Source of the DNA: Arthrobacter sp. AK04 | Lineage (GTDB): Bacteria > Actinomycetota > Actinomycetes > Actinomycetales > Micrococcaceae | Assembly: GCF_021129155.1 (NCBI RefSeq) | Contig: NZ_JAJOMC010000008.1 | Span: forward strand, 52,028 to 116,027 | Reading direction: 5' to 3' | Length of the DNA stretch: 64,000 nucleotides | Part shown: in pieces, positions 1-8,538 of the stretch | Numbering within the stretch: position 1 is the first letter of the stretch | Layout: every line of letters starts with the position of its first letter | Notes under the pieces: model-generated | Told to the model about the DNA's origin: nothing | What the model saw: the letters and a program-made list of their open reading frames with translations, nothing else | Databases searched by the model: none | Program-made: the position numbers and the translations under genes

Positions 1-244
1 CTGGCATTCAACGCCCAACGGTGATTGGGCCCCGTTAGCAGTCCAGCGCCTATGCGATAGCTGATTGGTTTCTTGCGTCCAGGTTTCCCAGTAGCGTTTC
101 GGCGTCATGCCGTCCAGGGATGCGAGCCCAAATGTTCTACCGTCCCGATACGTCTCACCCAAGCGGTCCTCTGGTACGAGATCAACCGCTGACGACAAGC
201 ACACACCCGTTATTCTCGTCACGGCCAGTATCCCATACGCCTTG
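1..244. other. No gene seen at window start
   Basis: I see no convincing coding region here. The open frames are short and have no plausible ribosome site. A small hairpin (GCCCAA at 13-18, TTGGGC at 25-30) is the only structure noticed. Confidence 0.5.
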
Positions 245-718
245 TTAGGCACTACATCCACGAGAGTAAGAGGAGACCTGGACGATCTTTGACTCGGTGC
301 GGCCCGGACCGTAGTGCTGCAAGCGCTGGTGCCCGCTGACACTATGCTCGGTCGGAGACTTTCTGATGACTTCATCGCCCATGCCTTCGAAAGCCGCCTC
401 CGTAAACTCAGGGACTTTCTCCAAGAGCGCGGTGCTGACCTGCTTGAATGCTTCGGGCGACCTCAGTGTCAAGAACGTAACCCCGCCAACAGCCGCAAGA
501 GCGCCAACGGCGAGACCTGTTTTGAAAGCTGGATGCTCCTTGAACCGCTGCCAGCGGGTCGGGACCTGGCTCATATCCTGCTCGCAGGATTCGGCGGCGT
601 CAGGCTTGCGCGGTTCATTGGGCTCAGATTGGACTGACTTGTCCTTGGGCTGCTGAAGGCGTGATGGATCGAGCGGCTGCGCCCGATCGAACGGGCCTTC
701 TTGGTCATGATCAGGCAC
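245..718 (-). CDS. Small hypothetical membrane-anchored protein
   Basis: This is a 157-residue frame starting at GTG. The first ~55 residues are polar and rich in Gln, Pro and Asp. A basic stretch (WQRFKEHPAF) then precedes one predicted membrane segment at about residues 68-86 (GLAVGALAAVGGVTFLTL), and a polar tail follows. I do not recognise the family. Its place just upstream of the transfer operon, on the opposite strand, would suit an accessory protein of the conjugative element, but that is inference. The composition (a clean hydrophobic block preceded by positive charges) argues for a real gene. The absence of a clear ribosome site keeps confidence moderate. Confidence 0.4.
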   Translation of the reverse strand: MPDHDQEGPFDRAQPLDPSRLQQPKDKSVQSEPNEPRKPDAAESCEQDMSQVPTRWQRFKEHPAFKTGLAVGALAAVGGVTFLTLRSPEAFKQVSTALLEKVPEFTEAAFEGMGDEVIRKSPTEHSVSGHQRLQHYGPGRTESKIVQVSSYSRGCSA

Positions 719-722
719 TCAG

Positions 723-1022
723 TCAGTCTATCCTCATGCCGGTAAACCCAGCCCGGACCATTTTTGTCGACAGGCCTACCGGGGCAAGCTGTGTTTCTGT
801 CTCCAGAACCTTCACCAATTGATCAGGGCGGCGGAAGCAGGTTTCTTCGGTTGCACCGTGATCCTCGACGTCGCTCGCCGAGGACCGCCGAGCCACCAGC
901 GGGCAGTGCTCCTGGCAAACCTCGGAGACCTGATGGCCAGCGGCCAGGCCCGCGGCTTCCTGCTCGGTCAGCACAGCGATCCCGGGGCTGCCCTTTAGTC
1001 CCAGCAGCATAGAGAAGCCCAC
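723..1022 (-). CDS. Doubtful small hypothetical protein
   Basis: This is a 99-residue frame starting at GTG and ending 4 bp before the next - strand frame, which would suit a two-gene operon. No domain is recognised. Two facts count against it. Its start lies inside a strong + strand terminator hairpin (1014-1053). The + strand also has an open stretch, about 711-998, that reads like globular protein (for example TVILDVARRG and GFLLGQHSDPGAAL) and stops 16 bp before that terminator, with only a TTG start at 819. The true gene may therefore be a short or 5'-truncated + strand gene. Confidence 0.2.
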   Translation of the reverse strand: MGFSMLLGLKGSPGIAVLTEQEAAGLAAGHQVSEVCQEHCPLVARRSSASDVEDHGATEETCFRRPDQLVKVLETETQLAPVGLSTKMVRAGFTGMRID

Positions 1023-1053
1023 CTCGCCGCGCGGCGGGGTGGGCTTCTTTTTA
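1014..1053 (+). terminator. Rho-independent terminator
   Basis: A 10-bp stem (GAAGCCCACC at 1014-1023, GGTGGGCTTC at 1038-1047) encloses a GC-rich loop that can pair further, and TTTTT follows at 1048-1052. The orientation is for + strand transcripts. It would insulate the transfer operon starting at 1543 from anything upstream. The + strand gene it terminates is uncertain (see the frame at 711-998). Confidence 0.75.
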
Positions 1054-1542
1054 TCGTGTCACGGGCTAAGGTTCAACCACCAAATTCACAGCCCGAGCAT
1101 GAGTGGAAGCATCTCGGCCCGTCCGGCGGTTACCCAGATCAACATCACAATCACCCATACAGCGCCAAAGAAGCCGTAGGCGTCTAAATACTTGACAGCT
1201 GGTCCATCTACGGAAGAAGGCAGTGATTTCATAAAGCCAAAGGTCAGAAAAGGGCTATCAGTTCAGCCACAGGACAGACCTCTGCGCTTAGCTGGGCTTA
1301 GGTCAACTAATCGTCCTGGTCCCGGAAATAAGACGACTTTCGGCGGGCCGCTAAATCCGGCCGGCTCCGCTGACTCATTACCCACACCCCGTCCGAACTT
1401 TGGCTGGAGTCATCGCCGCCGTATGGTGCTCTTGCCGCTTATGAGTGGGGGACCGCCAAGGAAGTCATGTCGCTTCGCTGCGCCACCTCCATGAACCCGT
1501 GAGCTCTCTGCTCACTCCATGGAACAGAACGGACGGACCACC
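1054..1542. other. Intergenic region upstream of the transfer operon
   Basis: About 490 bp with no convincing gene. The one open frame (1192-1494, +) has a composition unlike its neighbours and no ribosome site. The region probably holds the promoter of the transfer operon, but I could not pick out a clear -35/-10 pair. Confidence 0.5.
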
Positions 1543-1830
1543 ATGTACTTTGCAGCGGTAGACCCGGGGATCACCCCGAACGCGAGCTTTCCCTTCTTGG
1601 AATCGCTTAAACAGGTCGGCGGCGGCATCCTCGTCGGCGCCTTCATTATCATTGCCATCGTTGCCATTATCGGCGCTGCGATGCTGCTGGCCGGCAAACT
1701 TAGCCAGTCTTCGCGCCTCGCCTCCGGCGGCGGGGTTATCCTCCTTTGGACTGGCCCGGTGGCTGCCATCCTCGGCGGTATCAACGGCTACATCCTCTGG
1801 TCACAGACAGCGTTTCCGCTCGGGTTCTAG
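1543..1830 (+). CDS. VirB2/TrbC-like small membrane protein
   Basis: This small protein (95 residues from this ATG, 103 from an ATG at 1519) has the sequence AVDPGITPNASF near its start and two hydrophobic helices at about residues 25-50 and 60-85. Small two-helix proteins containing a DPGxxPN motif usually open actinobacterial type IV secretion operons, just before the large polytopic protein, and are thought to be pilin- or VirB2-like subunits. Here it is followed after 3 bp by the VirB6-like gene. The second ATG is preferred because the conserved part starts soon after it, but neither start has a strong Shine-Dalgarno sequence. Confidence 0.6.
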   Translation: MYFAAVDPGITPNASFPFLESLKQVGGGILVGAFIIIAIVAIIGAAMLLAGKLSQSSRLASGGGVILLWTGPVAAILGGINGYILWSQTAFPLGF

Positions 1831-1833
1831 ACC

Positions 1834-3204
1834 ATGCCCGTTGAGTGCGATCTCAATGGTTGGTGGCCACCCGGCTGCGGTTTGGTCTCGCAGGCCAACG
1901 ACAACGCCATGGGCGCAGTCTCCTCGCTCTTCGCTAACATCCTCCAAAACATGGCGTCCTGGCTCTGGGCCTTTATCACCGGCGCTTTCACCGTGTCGGA
2001 TGTTGACGACTCCCAGTGGCTGTCCATAGAAGGACTTACGAGTTGGTGGGTGGTGGTCATGTTGACGCCGCTCGTGGTCGTAATGATTCTTCAAGTCCTC
2101 TCCGGGCTGATCAGCCAGCAGCCGCGGAGGATCGGGCGGGCAATGCTCGGAGGAGCGGCCGCGATACCGATGGTTGGGGCGGCAATCTTTCTCGTTCGGC
2201 AGTTGACACGAGCAACCGACCTAGCAGCGGCCGCCCTGCTCGAATCGATCGGCTCCGATCCCTACCTGGTTTTTATGAGGCTATTCGGCTTCGAGCGCGC
2301 ACCGGAAGGAAGTGGGCGGGAATGGAATTTGGTCTCGCTGGCGCCAGGGACGACCGGGGGTCCAGTTGGTGCCGTGGTCGTAACGGTGATGGCGGTCATT
2401 ATCGTCTGGATTCTTGCCTTCATCCTGATGTGCTCGATGATCTTCCGCTCCTTTGCGCTCGTGGTGCTAGCCGCCGTCGCGCCCGTTGCCCTCATGCTGC
2501 TGCCGTGGGACAAGACAAAGTCCTGGGCTCGCCGTTGGTGCGAGATAGTCATCGCCCTGGTTATTGCGAAGCCGTTGGCCGCAACGGTTTTGGCCGTCGC
2601 GGTTAAACTCTTCGCCGAATCGAAGTCCTTTGCAGGTCTGGCCGCGGGAACCGTAGGAATGGCGTTGGCCTGCGGCGCACCCCTCATGGCAATGCGTCTG
2701 GTGAGCTTCGCCGGCGGCGAACTCGCCGCTGCGGCCCAAACTGCGGGCGGCGGTCACATGCTGTCTCGAAGCAGCAGTGTGGCCGCTCGGCAGATCAGTC
2801 GGCAGGTCGGCGGCGGTTTGGTGCTCGCAAACCTGGTTGGCCGCTCCGCCATGACTCGCCCTATCAGCTCAAGCAGAAGCGTCTTTCCGACGCAGGCCGT
2901 GACCTCTTCGGCAGGGACAGGAGCATCTTCAATGGGCCGCGGAGGAGAACAACGGGCCTTGGGCACGAGACGTTCCAAAGGGTCAACGGAGGCTGCCCAC
3001 AGTGCAGAGTCCCAGGGCGTCGTAACAATGGGCCCGCCTCAACAAGGCAGGGCAGCACAGTCATCCGCCCAGGAACCCACGCAGGCAGTTACAGAACAGC
3101 GAGCGCAGCCAACCGCCAGCGCCGGCAGGTCCACACGGGTCCAGCCTCCGAAACCCCATCCACCGAGAATCGACCCTCCGAATGGAGGAACCCCACGTGT
3201 CTGA
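1834..3204 (+). CDS. VirB6/TrbL-like polytopic conjugation protein
   Basis: This 456-residue integral membrane protein has hydrophobic segments near residues 72-95, 105-125, 180-230, 240-265 and 275-300. A polar tail rich in Ser, Gln, Pro and Arg, about 140 residues long, follows and is probably cytoplasmic and disordered. This matches the VirB6/TrbL-type inner-membrane channel component of actinobacterial conjugation systems, which forms part of the DNA translocation channel. It sits between the small VirB2-like gene and the SCO6880-like gene, the usual order in these operons, and overlaps the next gene by 8 bp. The family call rests on topology and context rather than on a sharp motif. Confidence 0.75.
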   Translation: MPVECDLNGWWPPGCGLVSQANDNAMGAVSSLFANILQNMASWLWAFITGAFTVSDVDDSQWLSIEGLTSWWVVVMLTPLVVVMILQVLSGLISQQPRRIGRAMLGGAAAIPMVGAAIFLVRQLTRATDLAAAALLESIGSDPYLVFMRLFGFERAPEGSGREWNLVSLAPGTTGGPVGAVVVTVMAVIIVWILAFILMCSMIFRSFALVVLAAVAPVALMLLPWDKTKSWARRWCEIVIALVIAKPLAATVLAVAVKLFAESKSFAGLAAGTVGMALACGAPLMAMRLVSFAGGELAAAAQTAGGGHMLSRSSSVAARQISRQVGGGLVLANLVGRSAMTRPISSSRSVFPTQAVTSSAGTGASSMGRGGEQRALGTRRSKGSTEAAHSAESQGVVTMGPPQQGRAAQSSAQEPTQAVTEQRAQPTASAGRSTRVQPPKPHPPRIDPPNGGTPRV

Positions 3205-4693
3205 TGATGCGCGTGCCCTTGAAGCCGTCAAGTTTCCGAGATATGAGCGCCGCGGGTTCTTCCTCGGCCTCCAGTGGTACCAGTTGCTGATCGTCGCAGG
3301 GGGAGGCGCAGTTGCCATCGTGGCTTCTGCGAGCAGTGGGCCGGTTGGCCTGTTCTCCTCCGGGCCCCTATGGCTCGGGCTTATGCTGCTCGGGCTCCTG
3401 CAGTATTCCCGTATCCCTTACCCCGTATGGGCGAAGCAGCTCGCCGTTTTCTTCTACCGCGCAGTGGCAGGACAAACACGGTTCCTTGCAAAGCCCGTAG
3501 CTCCGCAATTGGCTGGTCGTCTCGCTCTCCCGGGCGGCCTTGGCAACCTGGAGTTCCGAACAACCGCCCGCGGTGAATGCTTCATGGTCGACCGCCACGG
3601 CCGGGAGGCAATTGCGGTGTTGCGCTGCAGCACGAGGTCTTTTGCACTCTTAGACGCAGACGATAAAGCCTGGGCGGTCCAAGCCTGGTCGCGTGTGCAA
3701 GCCGGCATGGCCCAGCGGCCAGGCGTGGCCAGGATCGCGGTCCAGGATTACACCGTGCCCTATCCGTCGTCGGCACTCTGGGAGTTTTACAAAGACAACG
3801 CCTTGCCGGCACAGGCTGGCGAGAAGGCTACGTGGGGACAACGCGCGTATGAGGACTTGCTCGGCGCAGCCGGATCAACCATGAGCCACGAACTCCTCGC
3901 GGCGGTTGTCCTAGACACGAGCAAGGCTCGACGACGGATCAGGGAGTCGGGTGGGGGATTGGTTGGCCTGGAACACGTTCTGCGGCTGGAAGTCGATGCG
4001 ATGAAAACGTCGCTCGGTACCCACAGCGTGAAGGTAGAAGAGTGGGTTCGTGAACCCGGACTGCTATGCATCATCCGTGGGGCATTCGATCCCGCCGTTT
4101 TGCCGGCCGCCGAAGCGCCGGTGGCGGCAGCCCCGCCGTCGGACGAGCCGACAAGTAAGGAGATGGATTCCCTCCACCGCCACGGCCCGATGGCCGTGGA
4201 AGAACACTGGACCTACCTGCGGACAGACACCGGGTTCCACCAGACCTTCTGGATCGCTGAATGGCCCCGCCAGAAAGTCTTCCCGGGCTTCCTGCACCCC
4301 TTGATCTATGTGGGCGAATTCCGCCACACGTTCACGGAAGTCATACGGGCAGTGCCTACCGCTGAAGCCCTCCGTGACATCCGCTCCGCCCAGGAGGCGC
4401 ATGAAACCCGTCGCCGCATCAACGCCCGCTTCGATAGGCCGCTCACCCGTGAGCAAAAGGCCGAGGAAGAAGAAGTGATCCAGAGGGAGGAAGAGATCGT
4501 CGCCGGCCATGGGGACGTCCGCCCGGCGGCCTACATCACCGTCACGGCGACCTCGCTGGAGGACTTGGCACGGCACCGCCAGGAACTTGAGTCCGCTGCC
4601 GCCGGAGCATTCGTTGAGCTCCGGCTTCTCTACGGACAGCAATGGGCCGCGTTTGTCGCCGGCGGCCTGCCGCTCGGAAGGGGATTGCGTTGA
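3197..4693 (+). CDS. SCO6880-family type IV secretion protein (PrgI-like N-terminus)
   Basis: The protein is about 498 residues from GTG 3197. The GGAGGA at 3184-3189 is 7 bp upstream of this start, which makes it better than the ATG at 3182 that overlaps the ribosome site itself. The N-terminal ~90 residues carry the PrgI-like pattern: FPRYERRGFFLGLQWYQ, then two membrane helices and a Tyr/Pro-rich link. The remaining cytoplasmic part, ending in a helical segment rich in Glu and Arg, resembles the SCO6880 family. That family pairs with the VirB4 ATPase in actinobacterial conjugation and is thought to supply the part missing from their short VirB4. The stop overlaps the VirB4 start by 4 bp. 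Confidence 0.8.
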   Translation: MSDDARALEAVKFPRYERRGFFLGLQWYQLLIVAGGGAVAIVASASSGPVGLFSSGPLWLGLMLLGLLQYSRIPYPVWAKQLAVFFYRAVAGQTRFLAKPVAPQLAGRLALPGGLGNLEFRTTARGECFMVDRHGREAIAVLRCSTRSFALLDADDKAWAVQAWSRVQAGMAQRPGVARIAVQDYTVPYPSSALWEFYKDNALPAQAGEKATWGQRAYEDLLGAAGSTMSHELLAAVVLDTSKARRRIRESGGGLVGLEHVLRLEVDAMKTSLGTHSVKVEEWVREPGLLCIIRGAFDPAVLPAAEAPVAAAPPSDEPTSKEMDSLHRHGPMAVEEHWTYLRTDTGFHQTFWIAEWPRQKVFPGFLHPLIYVGEFRHTFTEVIRAVPTAEALRDIRSAQEAHETRRRINARFDRPLTREQKAEEEEVIQREEEIVAGHGDVRPAAYITVTATSLEDLARHRQELESAAAGAFVELRLLYGQQWAAFVAGGLPLGRGLR

Positions 4694-6135
4694 AACAGGC
4701 ATCCAAAAGCTTCGAGTATCTACCGTCAGGAAAGAACCGGACGGCATGGAAAGCACGACGGCGGCCCGCACCACCCGCTGCAGGGTGGGCGAGTGCCGGG
4801 GAAGGCGAGAAGCAGCGCGACCCCCAGGGGCTTCGCCTCGCGGGTGACTGGGGGAGTAACGAGCCAAACTCGCTGCGGGGTCCGCATCGGTTACGGCCCG
4901 CGCCCCACCGTGCATCGACCATGACGTTTGCGGCCGCCTACCCGTTCCTTACAGAGTCGGGGCTTGGACACGAGGGAACCTACATCGGCACCGACGTGTT
5001 CGGGTCCGGGGCCTTCTCCTACGATCCATGGATCCTGTACGACAAGGGGATCATCAGCGGCCCCTCCATTGTTGTGATCGGGACGGTCGGCACCGGCAAG
5101 TCAATGTGCGGCAAGTCGTTGGTAACGCGGTCAATCACCCTAGGACGAAAGGCAGCTGTCGCGTCTGACCCCAAGGGCGAGTGGGTTGCGGTAGCGGAGG
5201 CTGTTGGCGGCAAAGTCATATCCATTGGCCCGGGCCGCCCTGCAAGGGTGAATCCCCTCGATGCCGGTCCCCGCTCCACTGCCCTTACAGAGGCTCAGTG
5301 GCAAGCGGTGGTGAGGCAACGCCGTCGCTATCTCCTGGGAGCCTTGGTTTCACTCATGCGGCAGGGCACGCCCCTTCGGCCTGTGGAGCACACGGCCTTG
5401 GACATCGCACTCATGGAAACCATGGCCGAGAACTCAAACCCAACCCTGCCCATGGTGCTGGACCACCTCCTCAAGCCGTCGAAGGAGATGACCGCCCTGG
5501 TCGGCTCAGACGGAGCAACCGCCGTCAGCCATTCCCTGCGACGTACAGTGTCCGGTGATCTCGAAGGGATGTTCGACGCACCATCCACGGTGGCCTTCGA
5601 CGCAGACGCCCCCATGATGGTGATGGATACGTCAGCACTGATCGGCGCATCAGAGCAGGCGCTTTCGCTAGCCGCAGCGTGCGGCGCCACGTGGTTGGAA
5701 GCGGCCATCACCAATCCCGACGGCGGGAAGCGGCTTGTGGTGTACGACGAGGGTTGGCGGATGCTCGCAGATCCGTACATGTTGGCAAAGATGAGCGAGC
5801 AGTGGCGACTCGCCAGAACCTACGGGATCGCGAACCTGCTCATCATGCACAAGGTCGCGGACCTGAACGAGATCGGTGACAGCACGAGTGGACACAGGCA
5901 GAAAGCCCTGGGCCTGCTGACTGAGGCTGACACCAGGGTCATTTACCGGCAGAAGCACGATGCGATGCGCCTGACCAAGGAAGCGCTCGGCCTGACCGAA
6001 GCTGAATGCGAGCATGTTGAGAACCTTCCGAAGGGTGTCGGGCTCTGGAAAGTGGGCAACCGCTCCTTCATCGTTGCCAATCGAGTGACCACTGACGAGC
6101 TTGCCGTTTTCGGGACAGATGACAGGATGCTGTGA
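4690..6135 (+). CDS. VirB4-like conjugation ATPase
   Basis: The product has about 481 residues from TTG 4690, which overlaps the upstream TGA as TTGA and has GGAAGGGG at 4677-4684 as ribosome site. An ATG at 4921 would remove a basic, poorly conserved N-terminal ~77 residues. The Walker A motif GTVGTGKS lies at about residue 131, the Walker B region VVYDEGW at about 350, and an arginine-rich helix and LLIMHK follow. VirB4 hydrolyses ATP at the inner membrane face to drive assembly and transport in type IV secretion. The start region YIGTDVFGSGAFSYDPW is typical of the SCO6880-partner VirB4 group. The gene overlaps the coupling protein gene by 4 bp (GTGA). Confidence 0.88.
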   Translation: MKQASKSFEYLPSGKNRTAWKARRRPAPPAAGWASAGEGEKQRDPQGLRLAGDWGSNEPNSLRGPHRLRPAPHRASTMTFAAAYPFLTESGLGHEGTYIGTDVFGSGAFSYDPWILYDKGIISGPSIVVIGTVGTGKSMCGKSLVTRSITLGRKAAVASDPKGEWVAVAEAVGGKVISIGPGRPARVNPLDAGPRSTALTEAQWQAVVRQRRRYLLGALVSLMRQGTPLRPVEHTALDIALMETMAENSNPTLPMVLDHLLKPSKEMTALVGSDGATAVSHSLRRTVSGDLEGMFDAPSTVAFDADAPMMVMDTSALIGASEQALSLAAACGATWLEAAITNPDGGKRLVVYDEGWRMLADPYMLAKMSEQWRLARTYGIANLLIMHKVADLNEIGDSTSGHRQKALGLLTEADTRVIYRQKHDAMRLTKEALGLTEAECEHVENLPKGVGLWKVGNRSFIVANRVTTDELAVFGTDDRML

Positions 6136-7955
6136 GACGGCCAGCGAGCTCGCGGGCGGCAAGCGACAACCCTTTGGTCACCGCTGGGCTTGTCGCCGCC
6201 GCAGCCTACGTAAGTCTCTGCGCAGTGGTGCAGGCAGCAGCGCACGTGGCCGGCTCTTGGCAGTGCGGCACCATGCCGCCGTCGCCCTTCAACCCTGCCG
6301 CCGCCGTCGGACTTCTCGCCAACAGAATGGAATGGATCATTGTTCGCCGGGCTGATTGTGTGCTTGGCACAGACAGCGTCTGGTGGGTTCTCACCCCGGC
6401 TCTACTGCTGGTTGGTGCGCTCGCCGTCGGTGCGGTGGTCCTTTGGCGGCGATGGAAGCAATCGGGTGGTTGGCTGCGCCAAGACATCTTGAACCGCGAC
6501 GGCGTTGCCCGCCGTGCGGAGATTCTTCACGATTTTGGCGCGAGGGCCGTGCGGAAAAGAGGAAAGTTCACGCGTCCAGGACTCGCGAATCCTTCAGTGC
6601 AGGACGTGTCATGGACGCTGGGCCGCTCCCGCGGTGTCACCGTCCACGTCTCCACGGAAGAGTCGATGGTGATTCAAGGTGCTCCGCGATCAGGCAAGGG
6701 GCTTTATGTCGTCATCAACGCCATCCTTGACGCGCCGGGTGCTGTGGTCACGACGTCAACGCGCGCGGACAACCTCGTGGTGACGATGAAGGCACGGACA
6801 TCCGGAGGCCGACCCGTCACCGTTTTTGATCCGCAGGGCATGTCAGGACTTCCATCGTCCCTTCGCTGGTCGCCCGTACGTGGGTGCGAGGACCCTGATA
6901 TTGCTACCCGGCGGGCGTTGGTCATCACCGCGGACACCGAGATGAAGGGGGAGAACGCAGCGTGGCAGAAGCGCTCGCTGATAGTTCTTCAGTGCCTGCT
7001 GCATGCCGCAGCGCTGTGTGGCGAGGGAGTGACGGCATTTCGGCGTTGGTCTTCCAGCCCTGTTCTGGCACGGGAAGCACTGGAGGTGTTGAGTCGGCCG
7101 GGGGCTGCGCTTGGCTGGCAGGCGGACCTGATGGGCATCCTTGAAGATGACCCGCGGAATACGCCCAATTCGTGGATTGGGGTATCGGCGGCGGTGGCAC
7201 CACTGTCATCGCCCAAAGTGCTCGCCGCACTTAGTCCGCAGGATGAGTCAGAAGAGTTCGATCCCAAGGCCTTCATACGGGACCGTGGAACTCTCTACCT
7301 CATCGGCACTCGAGCCGGGGCAGCTGCTGCGGGACCCTACTTATCCGCACTGATCGATGACATCGACAATGCAGCGCGGGAAATGGCCTTCATATCACCT
7401 GGGGGCCGGCTGGATCCGCCGCTTTCCCTGATCCTCGACGAGATCGCCAACTTGGCCCCATGGCCCGGGCTCCCGGTTGCGCTGTCCGACGGCGGGGGAA
7501 TCGGTATCTCAACGCTGGTGGTTCTGCAGTCCCTATCCCAAGCCCGATCAGGCTGGTCCATCGATGAGGCATCGACCATCTGGGACTCGGCGATCATCAA
7601 GGTGATCTTTGGCGGTGGATCCGACGAGAGGGACCTGCGCTCGCTTGCGGGTTTGCTGGGGGAGAGGAGCCTCACCCTCACCACGCGGTCCTGGTCCTCC
7701 GCTGGCAGGCAGGACGGGGAGCAGATACGCGAGAGTCCTGTGATTGCTCTGGACGAGATTCGGCGCCTGCCCGCAGGCACCGCGCTCATGCTTGGGCGGC
7801 GGACTCGACCGATCCTGCTTGACCTACTCGAGTGGCACAAGCGTAAGGACGCAGGGGAGCTGCGCCGCTTGAAGGCGGAGATGGAGCGTATCTTGGCCGA
7901 CGGGCACAGGGAGCGCCAGCAAAAGACAAAAGGGGCGCCGGATGCGCAGCCATGA
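6132..7955 (+). CDS. VirD4/TraG-type coupling protein
   Basis: This 607-residue ATPase brings the relaxase-DNA complex to the transfer channel. Two membrane helices (about residues 15-38 and 84-106) anchor it. The Walker A motif GAPRSGKG is at about residue 183 and Walker B with LSLILDEIANLAPWPGLP is near 430. The C-terminal TraM-recognition-like part includes LVVLQSLSQA, FGGGSDERDLRSLAGLLGER and a closing LPAGTALMLGRR stretch. The start GTG overlaps the VirB4 stop. The gene overlaps the next one by 14 bp. A decayed relative of this gene's 3' end lies at 16.3-16.9 kb. Confidence 0.9.
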   Translation: MRRPASSRAASDNPLVTAGLVAAAAYVSLCAVVQAAAHVAGSWQCGTMPPSPFNPAAAVGLLANRMEWIIVRRADCVLGTDSVWWVLTPALLLVGALAVGAVVLWRRWKQSGGWLRQDILNRDGVARRAEILHDFGARAVRKRGKFTRPGLANPSVQDVSWTLGRSRGVTVHVSTEESMVIQGAPRSGKGLYVVINAILDAPGAVVTTSTRADNLVVTMKARTSGGRPVTVFDPQGMSGLPSSLRWSPVRGCEDPDIATRRALVITADTEMKGENAAWQKRSLIVLQCLLHAAALCGEGVTAFRRWSSSPVLAREALEVLSRPGAALGWQADLMGILEDDPRNTPNSWIGVSAAVAPLSSPKVLAALSPQDESEEFDPKAFIRDRGTLYLIGTRAGAAAAGPYLSALIDDIDNAAREMAFISPGGRLDPPLSLILDEIANLAPWPGLPVALSDGGGIGISTLVVLQSLSQARSGWSIDEASTIWDSAIIKVIFGGGSDERDLRSLAGLLGERSLTLTTRSWSSAGRQDGEQIRESPVIALDEIRRLPAGTALMLGRRTRPILLDLLEWHKRKDAGELRRLKAEMERILADGHRERQQKTKGAPDAQP

Positions 7956-8454
7956 CGAGACCGAGGAGTTCGATGTTCCGTCTGCTGGCTCCTTCGGGGA
8001 CGACGAGATCACCGCGCAGTTGTTTCGATCCGCTTTTGGTGCTTCAGCGGCTTCCAAGAGCGTGACCCGCCGTTGGCGGGACATGACACCCGAGCAGTCC
8101 CAGGAGGTCTGGGGTGCCCTCTTCTCTTGGGTGCGGTGGCTCGTGGCCACCTACCAATTGACGACGTCGGTCGTTCCGGACTGCTGGTGGCGTCACCCCG
8201 AGATCGTGGCCGAGCTTTATGCGCTGCAGCGTGCGGAGCTTGCCTCCTACACACCAGATGACCCGGGCTTCGGCCCACTCGCCTTCCACGAAAGGCTCCC
8301 GCACGCCGTCGAACGCCTGAGGACGCACACCAGGACTGCAGGGTGTGTGGGGCTGCAGGCACACAAGGAGCCTGCGCCTCGAATCCTGTCTGGCGATGAC
8401 CCTGACTTTGTTGAGTGGCGGAAGGCTGCTCATCAACTGGTTGCTGACTTCTGA
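7942..8454 (+). CDS. DUF4913-like conjugation-associated protein
   Basis: This 170-residue soluble protein is translationally coupled to the coupling protein gene by a 14-bp overlap. Its core (a Trp-rich FSWVRWLVATYQL, then CWWRHPEIVAELYAL, a His/Arg-rich segment and a closing GC-x-H) follows the spacing of DUF4913, a family of unknown function common on actinobacterial plasmids and phages. The match is by eye and somewhat distant. A clearer DUF4913 member, now broken, follows the decayed second coupling-protein gene at 16.75 kb, so the pairing occurs twice in the window and supports a functional link to transfer. Confidence 0.55.
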   Translation: MRSHDETEEFDVPSAGSFGDDEITAQLFRSAFGASAASKSVTRRWRDMTPEQSQEVWGALFSWVRWLVATYQLTTSVVPDCWWRHPEIVAELYALQRAELASYTPDDPGFGPLAFHERLPHAVERLRTHTRTAGCVGLQAHKEPAPRILSGDDPDFVEWRKAAHQLVADF

Positions 8455-8538
8455 GTCATGTTGCTCGAGGGACGCACGACCATGAACCAACGTCTGCGCA
8501 GCATTGCTGCGGTCCAAGAAGCATGAAGGGTGGCTGTC

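Noticed and set aside
64..292. Short + strand frame near the window start
   Set aside because: No ribosome site and basic low-complexity composition; it overlaps the more plausible - strand frame.
1192..1494. 100-codon + strand frame before the transfer operon
   Set aside because: Composition (Pro, Arg, Gly, Ser) and lack of any Shine-Dalgarno sequence do not fit a gene.
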